From a bacterium (GTDB taxonomy: Bacteria; Bacteroidota; Bacteroidia; Chitinophagales; Saprospiraceae), in the NCBI GenBank assembly GCA_024742755.1, contig JANSXW010000053.1:1-39297 (forward strand): 39,297 nt of DNA, given 5' to 3'. Under the pieces are notes generated by a model. It was given only the letters and a program-made list of their open reading frames with translations, made no database searches and had not been told where the DNA came from. A program made the translations under genes and the position numbers. Of this stretch, positions 1 to 8,136 are shown in pieces. The stretch's first letter is position 1, and every line of letters begins with the position of its first letter.

Positions 1-2
1 AA

Positions 3-36
3 ACAGCCGCACTGAAAAATTCGACAGTGCGGCTGT
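3..36. terminator. Hairpin, probable terminator at the window edge
   Basis: A perfect 12-bp inverted repeat (3-14 and 25-36) encloses a 10-nt loop. Read on the minus strand it is followed by TTT at the window edge, so it may end a leftward transcript. No T-run follows on the plus strand. The stretch from 37 to 215 holds no convincing gene. Confidence 0.45.
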
Positions 37-215
37 ATAGCCGGTTGATCGTTTCGTCTCAAAAAACTTACGCTACTCCGGCAAAAATGATTGAACACCC
101 AATTGACCATGTTAGCTTTGAATCGATCTCTATCAATTCTTCTGCTTACACTACAAATGTAACGGGGTTTTCAGGCCAGCTAAATGACTTCCCTCAGCGC
201 CGGGGGTGACTATTG

Positions 216-1016
216 TCACTGGCTCAGGTTTTTGGACTGCTGCAGCTGTTGCAGTTGTTGCTCGATGCGCTCCGGAATGAGCGTGCCATACTGCTCCTGA
301 AAGGCTTCGAGGTCGTACCAGGTCTCAAAATGCTCCAGGTACCATTCTGCCCCGTCTTTACTGATTTTAAAGGTGCGGATCTCTTCATTGTATTTTTCCT
401 CCACATAATGCGGGTTGTCAGCGAAGGGGCGCAGTTTGTATGCGAATTTGCCATTCAGGAGGAAAAATTCATCACCATTATAGTCCATTTCGGCATTAAA
501 AATAGCCATGCGGTCGTCGCATAGTTGGTAAAAACTAGCGACCGGATCCACGCCATTGAGGAGCGACAGGACGGTTTGCTTCACATTAATGACAGTGATG
601 TAGGGAAAGGTGATGAACTGATTGTGCGTTTCGCTGTAGCCATAGCCTCCAAGCAGGTAGAGGAAGCCGTCATTCTGATAGTAAGACAGCCCCGTGGCGC
701 TGATTTGCTCCCCCAGGCTGCCTTCAAAGCTGCCATTGGTGTAGGCGCTGGCCCGGTTTTCATCAAAATCAATGAGCAGGATATCGAGGTTGGGGAAATT
801 CTGGTAATTGTTATCCGAAATTTTAGAACGGATGCTCCCCCCAAAGATGAGCAGGTAGTCTTTGTATTGCCCAACCGCGTAACCCTCCATATCCGCTAAC
901 GTAGGGTAAAGCTGAACAGCTTCCGGAGGCAGCTCGCGCAGGGTTTCTTCACCTTGAGCCACACAGAAGATAGGGCTCAAAAACAGAAAGAATAGGGGTG
1001 TAAAGTATCTAAGCAT
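216..1016 (-). CDS. Secreted Kelch-like repeat protein
   Basis: A 266-residue protein whose function I do not recognise. The start chosen is the ATG at 1016, because it is followed at once by a classical signal peptide (MLRYFTPLFFLFLSP...CVAQG). A start further upstream would bury that signal. The segments YLLIFGGS and FLYLLGGYGY look like Kelch blades (hydrophobic strand, then GG), which suggests a small or partial beta-propeller exported across the inner membrane. It has only about two clear blades, so it is shorter than a full six- or seven-blade propeller. The C-terminus is Gln-rich and probably helical. No catalytic motif and no T9SS sorting tail is seen. A promoter-like element at 1202-1233 and a hairpin leader lie upstream. 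The gene appears to be transcribed alone. Confidence 0.7.
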   Translation of the reverse strand: MLRYFTPLFFLFLSPIFCVAQGEETLRELPPEAVQLYPTLADMEGYAVGQYKDYLLIFGGSIRSKISDNNYQNFPNLDILLIDFDENRASAYTNGSFEGSLGEQISATGLSYYQNDGFLYLLGGYGYSETHNQFITFPYITVINVKQTVLSLLNGVDPVASFYQLCDDRMAIFNAEMDYNGDEFFLLNGKFAYKLRPFADNPHYVEEKYNEEIRTFKISKDGAEWYLEHFETWYDLEAFQEQYGTLIPERIEQQLQQLQQSKNLSQ

Positions 1017-1147
1017 GTATCTACAGTCTTTGGCTGGCCGCAGGAAAGCTGCAAAAAACACAGCAGGGTGATAAAAGTCACTTCCATAAACCAGAACTAA
1101 TCGGCAAGTAATTTATTTATGGTATCGTTGCCAGTATACCTCAAGGT

Positions 1148-1192
1148 AGCCCCTTTTTTGAGAAAAATCAGAAAGGGGGCTGACAAATGTCA
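1148..1192. repeat. Leader hairpins upstream of the Kelch-like gene
   Basis: AGCCCCTTT at 1148-1156 pairs with AAAGGGGGCT at 1172-1181. TGACA-AA-TGTCA follows at 1181-1192. Both fall in the predicted 5' leader of the minus-strand gene ending at 216. The first hairpin carries runs on both sides and could also act as a terminator. The role is unknown. Confidence 0.35.
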
Positions 1193-1201
1193 ATAGAATA
1201 A

Positions 1202-1233
1202 CAAAGGTATTACTGCAATTTTGAACCGTGAAA
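1202..1233 (-). promoter_or_regulatory. Bacteroidota-type promoter, minus strand
   Basis: Read on the minus strand: TTTC (1230-1233), a 20-nt spacer, then TACCTTTG (1202-1209). This fits the Bacteroidota sigma consensus TTTG-N19/21-TAnnTTTG with one mismatch in the -33 box. It would drive the Kelch-like gene that starts at 1016. Confidence 0.5.
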
Positions 1234-1318
1234 TAAGCTGTACGAAATTCAGTTGCGTACAGCGGACCGGTTTAATGACAAATTCCATGAATTTACCTGC
1301 TCAGGCAAATTGAACGCC

Positions 1319-1561
1319 ATGACTAATACAGAAATACGACTTTTTGGGCTTGGTTGCAACCTTTCGCGCAATCTGCATGCTAACATGCAAAGGGCCGCTA
1401 AAGAGTTGGGCCTGGAGGTGAGCATAGAGGAAGTTTCTGATATTCAGGAGATGATGGACCTGGGCATCACGGCTATCCCTGCGCTGCAAATCGGCGGTCA
1501 GGTGGTGGTAAGTGGGCAGGTACTCGAAGTTGAAGAGCTCAAGTCGTTGCTGAAGATTTGA
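1319..1561 (+). CDS. Small thioredoxin-fold protein with one active-site cysteine
   Basis: An 80-residue protein of the small redox-active disulfide family (MTH895/TM0996-like thioredoxin fold). Order seen: beta strand TEIRLFGLGC, a helix, strand EVSIEEVSD, helix IQEMMDLG, the cis-Pro loop ITAIPAL, then strands IGGQVVVSGQV and a final helix. Family members normally carry CxxC. Here the motif is C13-N-L-S16, so the resolving cysteine is Ser. This implies a monothiol mechanism or loss of disulfide reductase activity. The ATG at 1319 is preferred over 1253 because the fold begins there. It is transcribed alone, and a structured intergenic element follows. Confidence 0.8.
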   Translation: MTNTEIRLFGLGCNLSRNLHANMQRAAKELGLEVSIEEVSDIQEMMDLGITAIPALQIGGQVVVSGQVLEVEELKSLLKI

Positions 1562-1575
1562 AGTATACCGACGAT

Positions 1576-1655
1576 AAAGTGGTTTGCCACGCAAACCGAC
1601 TTGATGTCGGCATAAACGCTGGAAAGTGGCCTGCTCCGATGTCGCAAACCACTTT
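1576..1655. repeat. Intergenic element with competing inverted repeats
   Basis: AAAGTGGTTTGC (1576-1587) is a perfect inverted match to GCAAACCACTTT (1644-1655). The left arm can also fold locally, GGTTTGC (1581-1587) with GCAAACC (1591-1597), and CCGAC/GTCGG (1596-1600 and 1606-1610) forms a further hairpin. The local and long-range folds exclude each other. The element lies between the redox gene and the universal stress gene and may be a leader, a small RNA or a dispersed repeat. Confidence 0.4.
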
Positions 1656-1803
1656 GTTAAGCGTATAATCTGAAAAATTCCCACTTTTATCGCATTCAAC
1701 TTTCCGAAATTCACTAATTTTCGGGTCATACTTCTATACGTAGTCCTAAAGGGCCATGCCCGGGTTTCCTGGTCGGGCTCCAAGCAAAAGAAACCAACTT
1801 ACC

Positions 1804-2652
1804 ATGAAAAAGATACTTTTTCCCACCGACCTTTCTGTAGCTGCAGAGCGTGCCTTTATTTACGCCTTGCACATCGCCAAAAATATGAAAGCCGAGCTGA
1901 TTACCCTCAACGTCTACCAAAAGCCGGAGGTCAGGGGCGGAGGCTTGCCGCATACCCTTTCCGAGTTTTACGAAAGCTACGACCTGGATGAGTTTGAGAA
2001 CTTCAAGGACTCTATCCCGGTGTTGCGCGACATACAGCAGCGGGAAGGTTTTGAAGCCCTCAGCGTACAGCACCTGCTCAAGCCTGGCCGCACTGTGGAA
2101 ACCATATTGCAGGTGGCAAAAGAGGAAGGCGTGGAAATGATTGTGATGGGCACCACTGGCGCGCGGGGGCTGAAAGAGATTTTCATGGGCAGCGTGGCCG
2201 GAGAAGTGCTGGAGAATGCCAACTGCCCGGTGCTTGCTATTCCTGAAAAGGCAGCGTTCGACGGGGAGATCGACGATATCGCCTTTGCAGTGAACTATCA
2301 GGAGGAAGAAGTGGAGGCTTTCCAAAAGGTAGTGCAGCTTTGCCGGCCCTTCAACGCCAAAATCCACTGCGTCAATGTAGACCTATCCCACGCCGAAGAT
2401 TACCGGCACGAAATGGAGCAGTTTAAGGAAAAACTAGTGCCTTACGAGAATACAACCTTTGAAGTGATCGAGAGTACGGACATTCGGGAGGGGCTGACCA
2501 AGTACATGGAGACCCACTCGGTAGACGTACTGGTGATGGTCACGCATAAACGCAATTTCTTCCAGGAGCTGCTCCGGTACAGCCATGCGAAGGAAATGTC
2601 TTACCACTGCAACATGCCGCTGTTGTCTATCCCGTCTCATATTCTGGGATAA
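1804..2652 (+). CDS. Universal stress protein with tandem Usp domains
   Basis: A 282-residue cytoplasmic protein with two UspA-type alpha/beta domains (about 1-145 and 150-280). Domain 1 opens with KKILFPTDLS and carries the ATP-binding pattern G-x2-G-x9-G-S (MGTTGARGLKEIFMGS), so it is likely the nucleotide-binding half. Domain 2 keeps VDVLVMVTHKRN but has lost the glycine pattern, as is common in tandem Usp proteins. The start at ATG 1804 is set by the conserved N-terminal strand. It probably contributes to stress or starvation survival; the ligand effect is unknown. It ends only 10 nt from the stop of the convergent histidine kinase, with no room for a separate terminator. Confidence 0.9.
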   Translation: MKKILFPTDLSVAAERAFIYALHIAKNMKAELITLNVYQKPEVRGGGLPHTLSEFYESYDLDEFENFKDSIPVLRDIQQREGFEALSVQHLLKPGRTVETILQVAKEEGVEMIVMGTTGARGLKEIFMGSVAGEVLENANCPVLAIPEKAAFDGEIDDIAFAVNYQEEEVEAFQKVVQLCRPFNAKIHCVNVDLSHAEDYRHEMEQFKEKLVPYENTTFEVIESTDIREGLTKYMETHSVDVLVMVTHKRNFFQELLRYSHAKEMSYHCNMPLLSIPSHILG

Positions 2653-2662
2653 CACTCCGGCA

Positions 2663-4651
2663 TCAACGGCCATCAAGGGCTTTCTGAATCGCCTCCACGA
2701 GGATGGATTCGGTATAGGGCTTCGAAATGTAATCGTTCATCCCTGCTTCAATGCATTTTGCTTTTTCTCCAACGAGGGAATGTGCTGTACAAGCGATGAT
2801 GGGCGTATCGGCCTTTAGGTTTTTTCGAATTTGGTTGGTTGCTTCGTACCCATTCATTTTCGGCATCTGCAGGTCCATGAGTATGATGTCGTACGCATGA
2901 TTTTGGGCCATTTCAACGGCAGCTTCGCCGTCTTCCGCAAATTCCACGATGGCACCGTTATTCTTCAGGGCAAATGCGCCGAGCTTCTGATTGAGCTTGT
3001 TGTCTTCAGCCAGTAATATCCGTATGCCGGAAAGCTTCAAAGTTGAGTTGGTATCCACGTCTGTTGCTTTAGGTTTTTCAGGAGATTGTGCAATGGGCAT
3101 GCGCAGGTAGCAGGAAAAGGTCGTCCCCTGCCCGGGCTGACTTTCCAACTCAATGTGGCCGCCATGCAGCTCCACCAGCCTCTTCACAATGCTAAGGCCA
3201 AGCCCGGTGCCTCCAAAGAGCACTTCTTTGGGCTGCCGGGCCTGTTCAAACCGGTTGAAAATGCGCTCCCGGTCTTCCTCAGAAATACCAATGCCGGTAT
3301 CAGTGACTTTAAAGCACAGGTCCGCGTGCTCTTTATCCCGGCCCCTGACCTCCACTTCTACCGTTACACCGCCCTGATTGGTAAACTTGACGGCATTGGA
3401 AATGAGGTTGACCAGAATCTGGTGCAGGCGGGTAGGGTCGCCCATGATGTATTCCGGGGCATTCATGTCCATGCTGGCCCGCAGGCGCAGCCCTTTTTCT
3501 TCTGCTTTGGACTGGCTAAGCTTGATGGCATCCTGCAGGACTTTCTTCAGCTCCAGCGGCTTGGATTCCAGGTCAATTTTGCCTGCCTCGATTTTGGAAA
3601 GGTCCAGGATGTCATTGATGATCGCCAGCAGGTTATTGCCAGCCACAGAGATGGCATCCAGGTATTCCCGCTGAGTGGGCCCGAGCTCTGTCCGCTCCAT
3701 CAGGTCCGAAAACCCGATAATCGCGTTCATCGGTGTCCTGATTTCATGGCTCATATTGGAAAGGAAGATGTCCTTGTGGTGGATAGCCTCATGAAGGGCG
3801 GCGTTTTTTTCTTTGAGGGGCGTGATATCGTAGGCAATGGCAAACATCTGCCCGGCAGCAGGGTCAGGCTGACAGTTCCACTGCACCCAAATGTAAGACC
3901 CGTCTTTTTTGCGCAGGCGGTTTTCAAACTCCACGGCCGGCTCGCCCTCGTTAAGTTTTTCCAGTTGTGCATAAGCCCGCTCCTGATCGTCCGGATGGAA
4001 AAAGTCCATGAGTGGCCTGGAAAGGAGTTCGGACTGTTCCCAGCCCAGCTTTCTCATAAAAAAAGGGTTGACCTCTTTGCAAATGCCCTGCATATCCACA
4101 ATGCACATCAGGTTCAGAGACTCATCAAAGAAGCGTTTGTAGATTTCCAGGCGGTAGTTGAGCTTCCTGCATGCTATCAGGCTCATAGCGGTATCTGCAA
4201 GCCCCTTGAGCAATTCGATTTGTTCCGGCGTGGCAGAGCGGGGCTTGTCATCGATTACGCAGAGCGTGCCCAGGCTGTGCCCCTGCTCATTAGTGATCGG
4301 GTGCCCGGCATAAAACCGGATATGGGGGGCGCCAGTGACGAGCGGATTGTCCTCAAAGCGTTCATCTTCGTGGGCATCGTTGACAATAAGCGTTTCTCCA
4401 TCCACTATGGCGTACTGGCAAAAGGAAATTTCCCGGGGCGTCCCCTCTGCTTCGAGGCCTACTTTGGATTTGAACCACTGCCGTTTGTCATCCAGCAGGG
4501 TGATCAGAGCGATGGGTGCATCGAAAATGTGGGAAGCAATACGGGTCAGGTTATCAAACTCCTGTTCAGCAAGGGTGTCCATGATCTGGTAGGACGCCAA
4601 TGCCAGTAGGCGTTCTTCCTCATTAGGTGGAATAGGCAGGCTTTGCGACAT
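2663..4651 (-). CDS. Hybrid sensor histidine kinase (GAF-PAS-HisKA-HATPase-REC)
   Basis: A 662-residue soluble hybrid kinase with no membrane segment. Order: GAF (about 25-160, beginning PPNEEERLLALASYQIMDT, a common N-terminus of this family), PAS/PAC (about 170-285, ending FAIAYDITPL), HisKA with NMSHEIRTP and phospho-acceptor His302, HATPase_c (N box LVNLISNAVKFT, G boxes DTGIGI and GGTGLGLSI), and a C-terminal receiver with Asp593 (ILMDLQMPKMNG) and a conserved Lys (YISKPY). Phosphate likely passes from His302 to Asp593 and on to an unlinked phosphotransfer protein. ATG 4651 is preferred over 4693 because it fits the GAF-family start. No partner regulator is adjacent. The signal is unknown, likely cytosolic redox, light or a small molecule. 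Confidence 0.93.
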   Translation of the reverse strand: MSQSLPIPPNEEERLLALASYQIMDTLAEQEFDNLTRIASHIFDAPIALITLLDDKRQWFKSKVGLEAEGTPREISFCQYAIVDGETLIVNDAHEDERFEDNPLVTGAPHIRFYAGHPITNEQGHSLGTLCVIDDKPRSATPEQIELLKGLADTAMSLIACRKLNYRLEIYKRFFDESLNLMCIVDMQGICKEVNPFFMRKLGWEQSELLSRPLMDFFHPDDQERAYAQLEKLNEGEPAVEFENRLRKKDGSYIWVQWNCQPDPAAGQMFAIAYDITPLKEKNAALHEAIHHKDIFLSNMSHEIRTPMNAIIGFSDLMERTELGPTQREYLDAISVAGNNLLAIINDILDLSKIEAGKIDLESKPLELKKVLQDAIKLSQSKAEEKGLRLRASMDMNAPEYIMGDPTRLHQILVNLISNAVKFTNQGGVTVEVEVRGRDKEHADLCFKVTDTGIGISEEDRERIFNRFEQARQPKEVLFGGTGLGLSIVKRLVELHGGHIELESQPGQGTTFSCYLRMPIAQSPEKPKATDVDTNSTLKLSGIRILLAEDNKLNQKLGAFALKNNGAIVEFAEDGEAAVEMAQNHAYDIILMDLQMPKMNGYEATNQIRKNLKADTPIIACTAHSLVGEKAKCIEAGMNDYISKPYTESILVEAIQKALDGR

Positions 4652-4821
4652 AAAAAGTGTGCATTTGCTTGGGCTGGTCTTACTTTTTGACACATCAACC
4701 GCTCAGTTCGTTGACGGGGAGGGTAAATGTCAGCCAATTATGAACTCAATATAAGCAAATTAGCCTTTAAATGCCGGACAAAGTTTGCCAATGGGAGCCA
4801 TTATTCAGTAAAAGGGAGCCG

Positions 4822-5331
4822 TTATTGCATTGCCCTGAACGCCATCGTTGAGGGAGCGGTGCCAAATGCTTCCGGGATGGCCAGCTCTGGCGCAACCAGG
4901 GCAAGGCCAATTTTGATAATGGCCAGATGGTGGATGGTATGCTCGATATTATAGACCAGCTCCCGTTCCAGGTTAGTGGCTATAGTGCTGGAAGCCGCAG
5001 TCTTCTGCAGGTCGCTGCATTGCAGCCGGAGCGGTTGAGGCACTTGCAGTTGTGAAAGTTGAGTACAAGCCGACTCAATCTTCAGCAGGGCTTTGCCAGG
5101 TTGGGTTTCCACCTCAGGAGAGCGACGCCGTTTGCTGTAGTCAATTTCTCCCGCAGGCTGCTGGCTTTGCTCAATCAGGCATTCAAAAAACTCAATGAAA
5201 TGGCGGGTGTGCTGCCCCACGGAGCTGCCTTGCAATAGTTGAGGTTGTTCGGTGTATTGCCGGGAGGACAGATGTGGGAGGTAGTGTTCTGCCTGCCGTA
5301 AAACCTGGGCAGCAGCCTGACGTAAATCCAT
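4822..5331 (-). CDS. DinB-like four-helix-bundle protein
   Basis: A 169-residue protein with the DinB/YfiT-like pattern: a first conserved His in SVGQHTRHFIEFFE and a late HTIHHLAIIKIGL motif, which together form the metal-binding triad of the bundle. Proteins of this superfamily include thiol transferases and many metal-binding members without a known substrate, so no reaction is assigned. The start at ATG 5331 is favoured because TATCTTTG at 5356-5363 is a good -7 box that leaves about a 20-nt leader. The upstream TTG at 5358 lies inside that box. It is a single-gene unit, divergent from the patatin gene. Confidence 0.75.
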   Translation of the reverse strand: MDLRQAAAQVLRQAEHYLPHLSSRQYTEQPQLLQGSSVGQHTRHFIEFFECLIEQSQQPAGEIDYSKRRRSPEVETQPGKALLKIESACTQLSQLQVPQPLRLQCSDLQKTAASSTIATNLERELVYNIEHTIHHLAIIKIGLALVAPELAIPEAFGTAPSTMAFRAMQ

Positions 5332-5355
5332 ACGTTTTGCTTTGATGGTTCCTGC

Positions 5356-5363
5356 CAAAGATA
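5356..5363 (-). promoter_or_regulatory. -7 promoter box of the DinB-like gene
   Basis: TATCTTTG read on the minus strand matches the Bacteroidota -7 consensus TAnnTTTG. A convincing -33 TTTG is not seen. Its position decides the start of the DinB-like gene (ATG at 5331). Confidence 0.45.
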
Positions 5364-5703
5364 CTTCCGGCCGGGGTTGGAAGTAAAAATTAGGGTGAGT
5401 TTTTAGCCATTACTGTTGATTTCCGGGCACAGGGGCTGCCAGTTGGCGCTGTGAAGCCAGACGGCAGGCGGTTTTAGTGTTTGCCCAAAAACAATTATAT
5501 TGTGGCTGCGTTCAAGCGGCTTGAAGGCCTGGAAACGCCAACAATAATGCTTCCCCTTCAGGCCCGGATCGATTTTTGTCAGACCAATTTCCCCTTAAAA
5601 AGTTTGAGCTGTCTGTGCCAGTGCGGCGCAGGCAGGATTTCGCCTGTAGTGCCATGCTACGGGGAATGAAACATGGATTACGTGTGACTAAAATCGATGC
5701 CTT

Positions 5704-7566
5704 ATGTTTTCTGCTACAAAAAAAGAGGATACTCGCCTGCTGCACAAAGGCCTGGGTGAAATATTTGGTGAGTTCGAAGAAGCGCTGCTCGATTTTCTTT
5801 TGCCTCACATCCAATGGGTGAAGCTGCACGGCAGTGGATACCTTTTTGAGGAAGGCGATCAGGGCGATGCCGTATACTTTCTGGTGCGGGGGCGGTTGCT
5901 GGCACTGCGCCGGTCTGCCGGAGAAGAAACCCCCTCTGAGGTACTGGGCGAGATCGCCCGGGGCGAGGTCGTGGGAGAAATCGCCGTTCATTCCGAGGAG
6001 CCCCGCATGGCTGGTGTGATGGCGATTCGGGACAGTGTTCTGATTAAAATCTCTGCTGAGGCTTACTTTCAAGCCCTTCAGCATTTTCCAAAGTTAGGGC
6101 ACCGCATTACCAAACGTATCATCAAGCGGCTGCGCAGGGATGATGCCGGGCAACATCAGGTAAAGCGCCCGGCGACGCTGCTGTTGCTAGCTCAGGATCA
6201 GAATGAGGACTTCATGGAGTATTTTCATCAGCTAAAGGAAGCCCTGCAGGAAGCCGGTAGCGTGAAAGTACTAACAGAAGCCGACGTGACTGAACATTTT
6301 GGCACGGGGGACAACGCCATCCCTGACCTGGCCTCAGAACGCCTTAGCCACTGGCTGGAGGAACAAGAGTCTGCACACGACTTTCTGATTTTTTCCGGGC
6401 AACCGGGGCAGACAGACTGGATCCGCCGCTGCATGCGGCAAGCCGATCAGGTGTTGCTCTGGGCACCCTTTGCTGCCGGCCCGGCCCTGACCCCTATGGA
6501 AGAACAGCTGGAAACTGCCCTCGCTTCGGGAATGGCCCCCAAAATACTGGTGCTGCAGCATCCGGAAGGCGCGCCCTTTCCAAAAGGGACGGTTAAATGG
6601 CTCGATCAGCGCCCGTGGCTGCACCGTCACTTTCACATCCGTCGGGACAATCCACGTGATATTCCCCGCCTGGTGCGGAGTTTGTGTGGCAATGCCATTG
6701 GGCTGACCCTCGCCGGCGGAGGCGCTAAGGGCTTTGCGCACATCGGGGTATACCGTGCCCTTCTGGAAAAGGATGTACCGGTCGATATCGTAGGCGGCAC
6801 GAGTGCGGGAGCTATGCTGGCGGCTGTGATTTCTTTTGACACCAACTACGAGCAGACCGATAAATGCCTGAAAGGAGCTGCAGCCTATAACCCGACCAAG
6901 GACCTGAATGTGCTGCCACTGGTCTCCCTGATTAAAGGGAAGCGGTTCCGGGACATGATCAGCCGGGCGATTGAATGCCTGACGGGCCATCCGGATGTTG
7001 ACCTGGCCGATTCCTGGATACCCCTGCATGTGGTGGTGAGCAACCTGAGCAAAGCACGGGAGGAAGTCTTTACGCGTGGTTCAGCTTTGAAACTGCTTAC
7101 GGCATCCGGAGCGGTGCCTGGTGTTTTCCCACCGGTGCCTCTTGGGGACGACCTCCTGGTTGACGGTGGCAACTTCAATAACTTTCCGGTAGACGTGATG
7201 CGCAAAATGGGCGCAGGCTCCGTGATTGGCGTAGATTTTCTTTCCGATAAAAATTACACCCTGGACTTTGATGAGGCCCCGACTTCATGGGAGTTGCTGC
7301 GGGACAAGTTCCGAAGGAAGAAAAAGAAGTACAAAATGCCTTCCATGACGAGCATCATCACGAAGTCCTCACTCTTGTACAGTACTGCCCGGCGCAAAGA
7401 GACTATTCAGTACCTCGACATCCACTTCAATCCCAAGGTACAGAAGTTTGGGTTTGCCTCCTGGAAAGCCTATGAGCATATCCGGGACGAAGGGTATCGT
7501 CATGGTAAGGAAGTGCTCGAGGCTTTGCCGGAAGCGGAATTGAAAGGGCTGCAGGCTTTGGGCTAG
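5704..7566 (+). CDS. Patatin-like phospholipase with cyclic-nucleotide-binding domain
   Basis: A 620-residue protein of the neuropathy-target-esterase type. An N-terminal cNMP-binding domain (about 25-150) keeps the phosphate-binding cassette GEIAVHSEEPRMAGV with its Glu and Arg. A middle region (about 155-325) has no motif I recognise. The C-terminal patatin domain has the oxyanion loop LAGGGAKGFAHIG (about 336-348), nucleophile Ser367 in GTSAGA and catalytic Asp487 in DGGNFNN, so the Ser-Asp dyad is intact. It should hydrolyse (lyso)phospholipids at the membrane under cNMP or other ligand control. No signal peptide is present. A weak promoter match (TTTG 5575-5578, 20 nt, AAAGTTTG 5599-5606) precedes it. 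It converges on a small gene 15 nt away. Confidence 0.92.
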   Translation: MFSATKKEDTRLLHKGLGEIFGEFEEALLDFLLPHIQWVKLHGSGYLFEEGDQGDAVYFLVRGRLLALRRSAGEETPSEVLGEIARGEVVGEIAVHSEEPRMAGVMAIRDSVLIKISAEAYFQALQHFPKLGHRITKRIIKRLRRDDAGQHQVKRPATLLLLAQDQNEDFMEYFHQLKEALQEAGSVKVLTEADVTEHFGTGDNAIPDLASERLSHWLEEQESAHDFLIFSGQPGQTDWIRRCMRQADQVLLWAPFAAGPALTPMEEQLETALASGMAPKILVLQHPEGAPFPKGTVKWLDQRPWLHRHFHIRRDNPRDIPRLVRSLCGNAIGLTLAGGGAKGFAHIGVYRALLEKDVPVDIVGGTSAGAMLAAVISFDTNYEQTDKCLKGAAAYNPTKDLNVLPLVSLIKGKRFRDMISRAIECLTGHPDVDLADSWIPLHVVVSNLSKAREEVFTRGSALKLLTASGAVPGVFPPVPLGDDLLVDGGNFNNFPVDVMRKMGAGSVIGVDFLSDKNYTLDFDEAPTSWELLRDKFRRKKKKYKMPSMTSIITKSSLLYSTARRKETIQYLDIHFNPKVQKFGFASWKAYEHIRDEGYRHGKEVLEALPEAELKGLQALG

Positions 7567-7581
7567 TGGTCTGAGGTATTA

Positions 7582-7902
7582 CTAGCTTGCTTCCCGGAGA
7601 AATGGTGGTTGTTCCCACTCTACGGGTGTCTGTTCAATGGCTTCTTTCTTGCGGCTCAGGTAAGTATTGGTCAGCTCTTTTTCGATCTTGATCTCTTGCT
7701 GTGTCCGGTACAGGCTGTTAACGTCCTGTGATGCCCCAATCTTACACCATGCCCGGTAAATTCTCCATTTTTTTCGATCAACGCTGGATGACTTTAAGAT
7801 GGATAAGCCTGAAAAGTCCTTTATCTCCTTGAGGATTGGGTGGGGGAGCGGCTGGCCTGGCTTTAAGGGCCCCTTAAGATTTGAGATAAGCTTACTGATC
7901 AT
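7582..7902 (-). CDS. Hypothetical small basic protein
   Basis: A 106-residue protein I do not recognise. It starts at ATG 7902 (MISKLISNLKGPLKPG); the reading frame is also open to a TTG at 7929. The N-terminal half is basic and the middle has an aromatic/basic patch (DRKKWRIYRAWCKIG). The C-terminal part is predicted helical and charged (TQQEIKIEKELTNTYLSRKKEAI) and ends in a Pro/Trp-rich tail. No signal peptide, membrane segment or catalytic motif is seen. It converges with the patatin gene and diverges from a possible 33-residue membrane peptide at 7981. It may be lineage-restricted; that it is coding is a moderate inference from length and composition. Confidence 0.45.
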   Translation of the reverse strand: MISKLISNLKGPLKPGQPLPHPILKEIKDFSGLSILKSSSVDRKKWRIYRAWCKIGASQDVNSLYRTQQEIKIEKELTNTYLSRKKEAIEQTPVEWEQPPFLREAS

Positions 7903-7931
7903 TTTCCAGGTTATATTATGAGGTAACAAAA

Positions 7932-8010
7932 GGCAGGCAGATGGTATGCTTAAAATTCAAGAAGGGCAAATAAGGCTTCAATGTTAAACTTAATACTTGG
8001 AATGCCTGCC
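7932..8010. repeat. Inverted repeat between divergent small genes
   Basis: GGCAGGCA (7932-7939) is perfectly inverted at TGCCTGCC (8003-8010). The arms enclose 63 nt and lie between the minus-strand small gene and the AT-hook gene. The right arm is inside the possible small ORF at 7981. The function is unknown. Confidence 0.25.
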
Positions 8011-8082
8011 ATTTATACATTGTTGACCGCCGCGCTTATTTTATTTATTTTGAAATTTAATAGAAAAAAGGCAGTAAAGTAA
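7981..8082 (+). CDS. Possible 33-residue single-pass membrane peptide
   Basis: A short reading frame encodes MLNLILGMPAIYTLLTAALI followed by LFILKFNRKKAVK. It has one hydrophobic segment of about 22 residues and a positively charged tail (KFNRKK), which obeys the positive-inside rule. That layout is typical of genuine small membrane proteins, but no clear promoter box or ribosome site is seen. It could be a chance reading frame. It lies 55 nt upstream of the AT-hook gene, whose own -7 box starts after it. Confidence 0.3.
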   Translation: MLNLILGMPAIYTLLTAALILFILKFNRKKAVK

Positions 8083-8092
8083 ACGTTTTAAT

Positions 8093-8100
8093 TAGTTTTG
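8093..8100 (+). promoter_or_regulatory. -7 promoter box of the AT-hook gene
   Basis: TAGTTTTG fits TAnnTTTG exactly and lies 37 nt before the ATG at 8137. No clear -33 box is seen. Confidence 0.4.
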
Positions 8101-8136
8101 CATTTTAATTGAGAACGAAATAAAAAATGACGTAAA

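Noticed and set aside
3086..4609. Long plus-strand open frame opposite the histidine kinase
   Set aside because: It is antisense to a clear multi-domain kinase and its translation shows no domain pattern. It reflects codon bias of the GC-rich kinase gene.
4652..4693. Longer kinase start at 4693
   Set aside because: It would add 14 residues before the conserved GAF-family start without a ribosome site.
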